Notes under the pieces: generated by a model
The model's input: only the letters and a program-made list of their open reading frames with translations
Databases searched by the model: none
What the model was told of the DNA's origin: nothing
Shown: positions 63,465-64,000 of the stretch, in pieces
Position numbering within the stretch: the first letter of the stretch is position 1
Layout of the letters: each line of letters opens with the position of its first letter
Origin: an uncultured Clostridia bacterium
GTDB taxonomy: Bacteria; Bacillota; Peptococcia; Peptococcales; Peptococcaceae
Direction of reading: 5' to 3'
NCBI GenBank assembly: GCA_944391625.1
Contig: CALXUG010000010.1
Coordinates: 1-64,000, forward strand
DNA length: 64,000 nt
Translations under genes and position numbers: made by a program

Positions 63465-63551
63465 ATATGAAGTTTACTTCTTGTGAAGGTGACTTCATAT
63501 TATCATATTCAATCTATCACTGTCAACCAAAATATGAAGTTTATTTCATAT
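63465..63551 (-). promoter_or_regulatory. Promoter with three operator copies for the XRE/membrane operon
   Basis: On the minus strand TTGACA (63521-63526) and GATAAT (63499-63504) are 16 bp apart. The element ATATGAAGTTTAYTTC occurs at 63465-63480 and 63532-63547 (extended to a palindrome ending CATAT at 63551), and in reverse orientation as GAAGGTGACTTCATAT at 63485-63500. The middle site overlaps the -10 box, as expected for autorepression. Confidence 0.75.
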
Positions 63552-63643
63552 AATAACACCAAAAACGCTCTCACAAAAAAAGGTTTATAAATACAAATTG
63601 CAAAGAATGAGCTGCATATATCTCGCTAGAAAAAAATATGTAT

Positions 63644-63708
63644 AAAAAAGGTTCTATAATAAATATTGGAGTAGCGATGCTCCCAACATTTATTATAGAA
63701 CCTTTTTT
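63644..63708. mobile_element. 65-bp palindrome resembling joined insertion-sequence ends
   Basis: Arms of 21 bp are perfectly inverted (AAAAAAGGTTCTATAATAAAT and its complement) around a short centre. Reading in from each side, GGTTCTATAATAAAT continues as A-TTGG and G-TTGG, as slightly imperfect terminal inverted repeats do. A mini-element (MITE or deletion derivative of an ISL3-like insertion) is possible. It could also act as a terminator behind the tRNA genes. Confidence 0.45.
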
Positions 63709-63740
63709 ATAGGTGGCAGTTTTGGTGGCAGTTACTAAAA

Positions 63741-63788
63741 AACAAAAGGAAAAGCGGGTCTGAGAAATATCTCAAACCCGCTTCATTA
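63741..63788 (-). terminator. Terminator of the tRNA transcript
   Basis: On the minus strand AAGCGGGT...TGAGA and TCTCA...ACCCGCTT pair with one mismatch and TTTTCCTTTTG follows, directly behind tRNA-Leu. Confidence 0.8.
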
Positions 63789-63792
63789 AAAA

Positions 63793-63878
63793 TGCCGGAG
63801 ACCGGAATCGAACCGGTACGAAGGTTTAGCTTCGCAGGATTTTAAGTCCTGTGCGTCTGCCAGTTCCGCCACTCCGGC
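63793..63878 (-). tRNA. tRNA-Leu (anticodon TAA)
   Basis: The 86-nt minus-strand sequence begins GCCGGAG and ends CTCCGGCA, with a long variable arm as expected for Leu. The anticodon loop CTTAAAA is closed by CAGGA/TCCTG and reads TAA. The TTCGATT T-loop is present. CCA is not encoded. Confidence 0.95.
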
Positions 63879-63953
63879 TGGAGGCGACACCCAGATTTGA
63901 ACTGGGGCGTAAAGGATTTGCAGTCCTCTGCCTTACCGCTTGGCTATGTCGCC
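63879..63953 (-). tRNA. tRNA-Cys (anticodon GCA)
   Basis: The 75-nt minus-strand sequence starts GGCGACA and ends TGTCGCCTCCA with CCA encoded. The anticodon loop CTGCAAA reads GCA, and the T-loop is TTCAAAT. It directly precedes tRNA-Leu on the same strand without a spacer, so the two share a transcript. Confidence 0.95.
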
Positions 63954-63973
63954 GAACCAACTGACATTTATAG

Positions 63974-64000
63974 ATTATAGCAGGCGACCTATAAACTGTC
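63974..64000 (-). promoter_or_regulatory. tRNA promoter (cut by window edge)
   Basis: On the minus strand TATAAT (63974-63979) is preceded by a 17-bp spacer and then GACA at the window end, which fits the last four bases of TTGACA. Confidence 0.65.

Noticed and set aside
1-64000. CRISPR array
   Set aside because: No set of regularly spaced direct repeats with unique spacers and no cas gene was found; the repeat copies are far apart and structured differently.

Overview
The window looks like chromosomal DNA of an anaerobic, probably spore-forming low-to-mid GC Bacillota (Clostridia-type). The signs are SpoVS next to YmdB, CodY close to a branched-chain amino acid operon, a SAM-I riboswitch on metNIQ, rubrerythrin, a flavodoxin/ferredoxin protein, ECF sigma/anti-sigma pairs of the SigV/RsiV and DUF4179 types, and AGGAGG-type ribosome sites. 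Genus and species cannot be fixed from this sequence. Most genes lie on the minus strand.

Layout. 1-320: end of an interspersed repeat and a terminator. 0.3-2.2 kb: tyrosine phosphatase, then a DinJ/YoeB toxin-antitoxin pair. 2.6-14.0 kb: a defence island with a C5 DNA methyltransferase convergent with a GHKL-ATPase/TIR/zinc-ribbon protein, a truncated GIY-YIG gene, and a type I restriction locus (hsdM-hsdS-[MNT/broken HEPN]-hsdR). 14.1-14.9 kb: gene-poor block with a repeat copy and GTTAGC repeats around an extremely AT-rich core. 15-17.9 kb: ECF sigma and DUF4179 protein, then a lipoprotein. 18.2-21.6 kb: spoVS, ymdB, an LRAT-like gene and a fused MtnA/class II aldolase. 21.9-24.4 kb: LysR, acetyltransferase, cyclophilin-like lipoprotein and cupin. 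25.2-34.2 kb: ABC-F, amidase, MFS pump, rubrerythrin, flavodoxin/ferredoxin, DEAD helicase with bcp and yaaA, glutaredoxin. 34.3-36.5 kb: an RloA/RloB (AbiL-type) defence pair between 56-bp direct repeats. 36.5-40.4 kb: YtrA-type regulator with ABC transporter. 40.9-42.3 kb: SigV/RsiV-like pair. 42.5 kb: candidate small RNA. 43.3-45.7 kb: polar amino acid ABC transporter. 46-49.2 kb: comF and a radical SAM/DUF4130 pair. 49.5-57.3 kb: codY, dusB, a small XRE module and ilvB-ilvH-ilvC-ilvB. 57.7-62.1 kb: MFS pump and riboswitch-metNIQ. 62.5-64 kb: a second XRE/membrane module and tRNA-Leu/tRNA-Cys.

The signal least explained by known families is an interspersed repeat found at five places (about 0, 14.2, 24.5, 40.6 and 42.9 kb). 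It is built from hairpin modules whose 5-bp core stems differ between copies by compensating base changes. Two copies begin with the same 31 bp, which contains a perfect 16-bp parS-like site, so they may load ParB and would place the window in the origin-proximal part of the chromosome. Other points to follow up are the GHKL-TIR/C5-methyltransferase pair, the direct-repeat-bounded RloAB cassette, the small RNA at 42.5 kb, a MNT/HEPN pair whose toxin has lost its core, and the MtnA-aldolase fusion.
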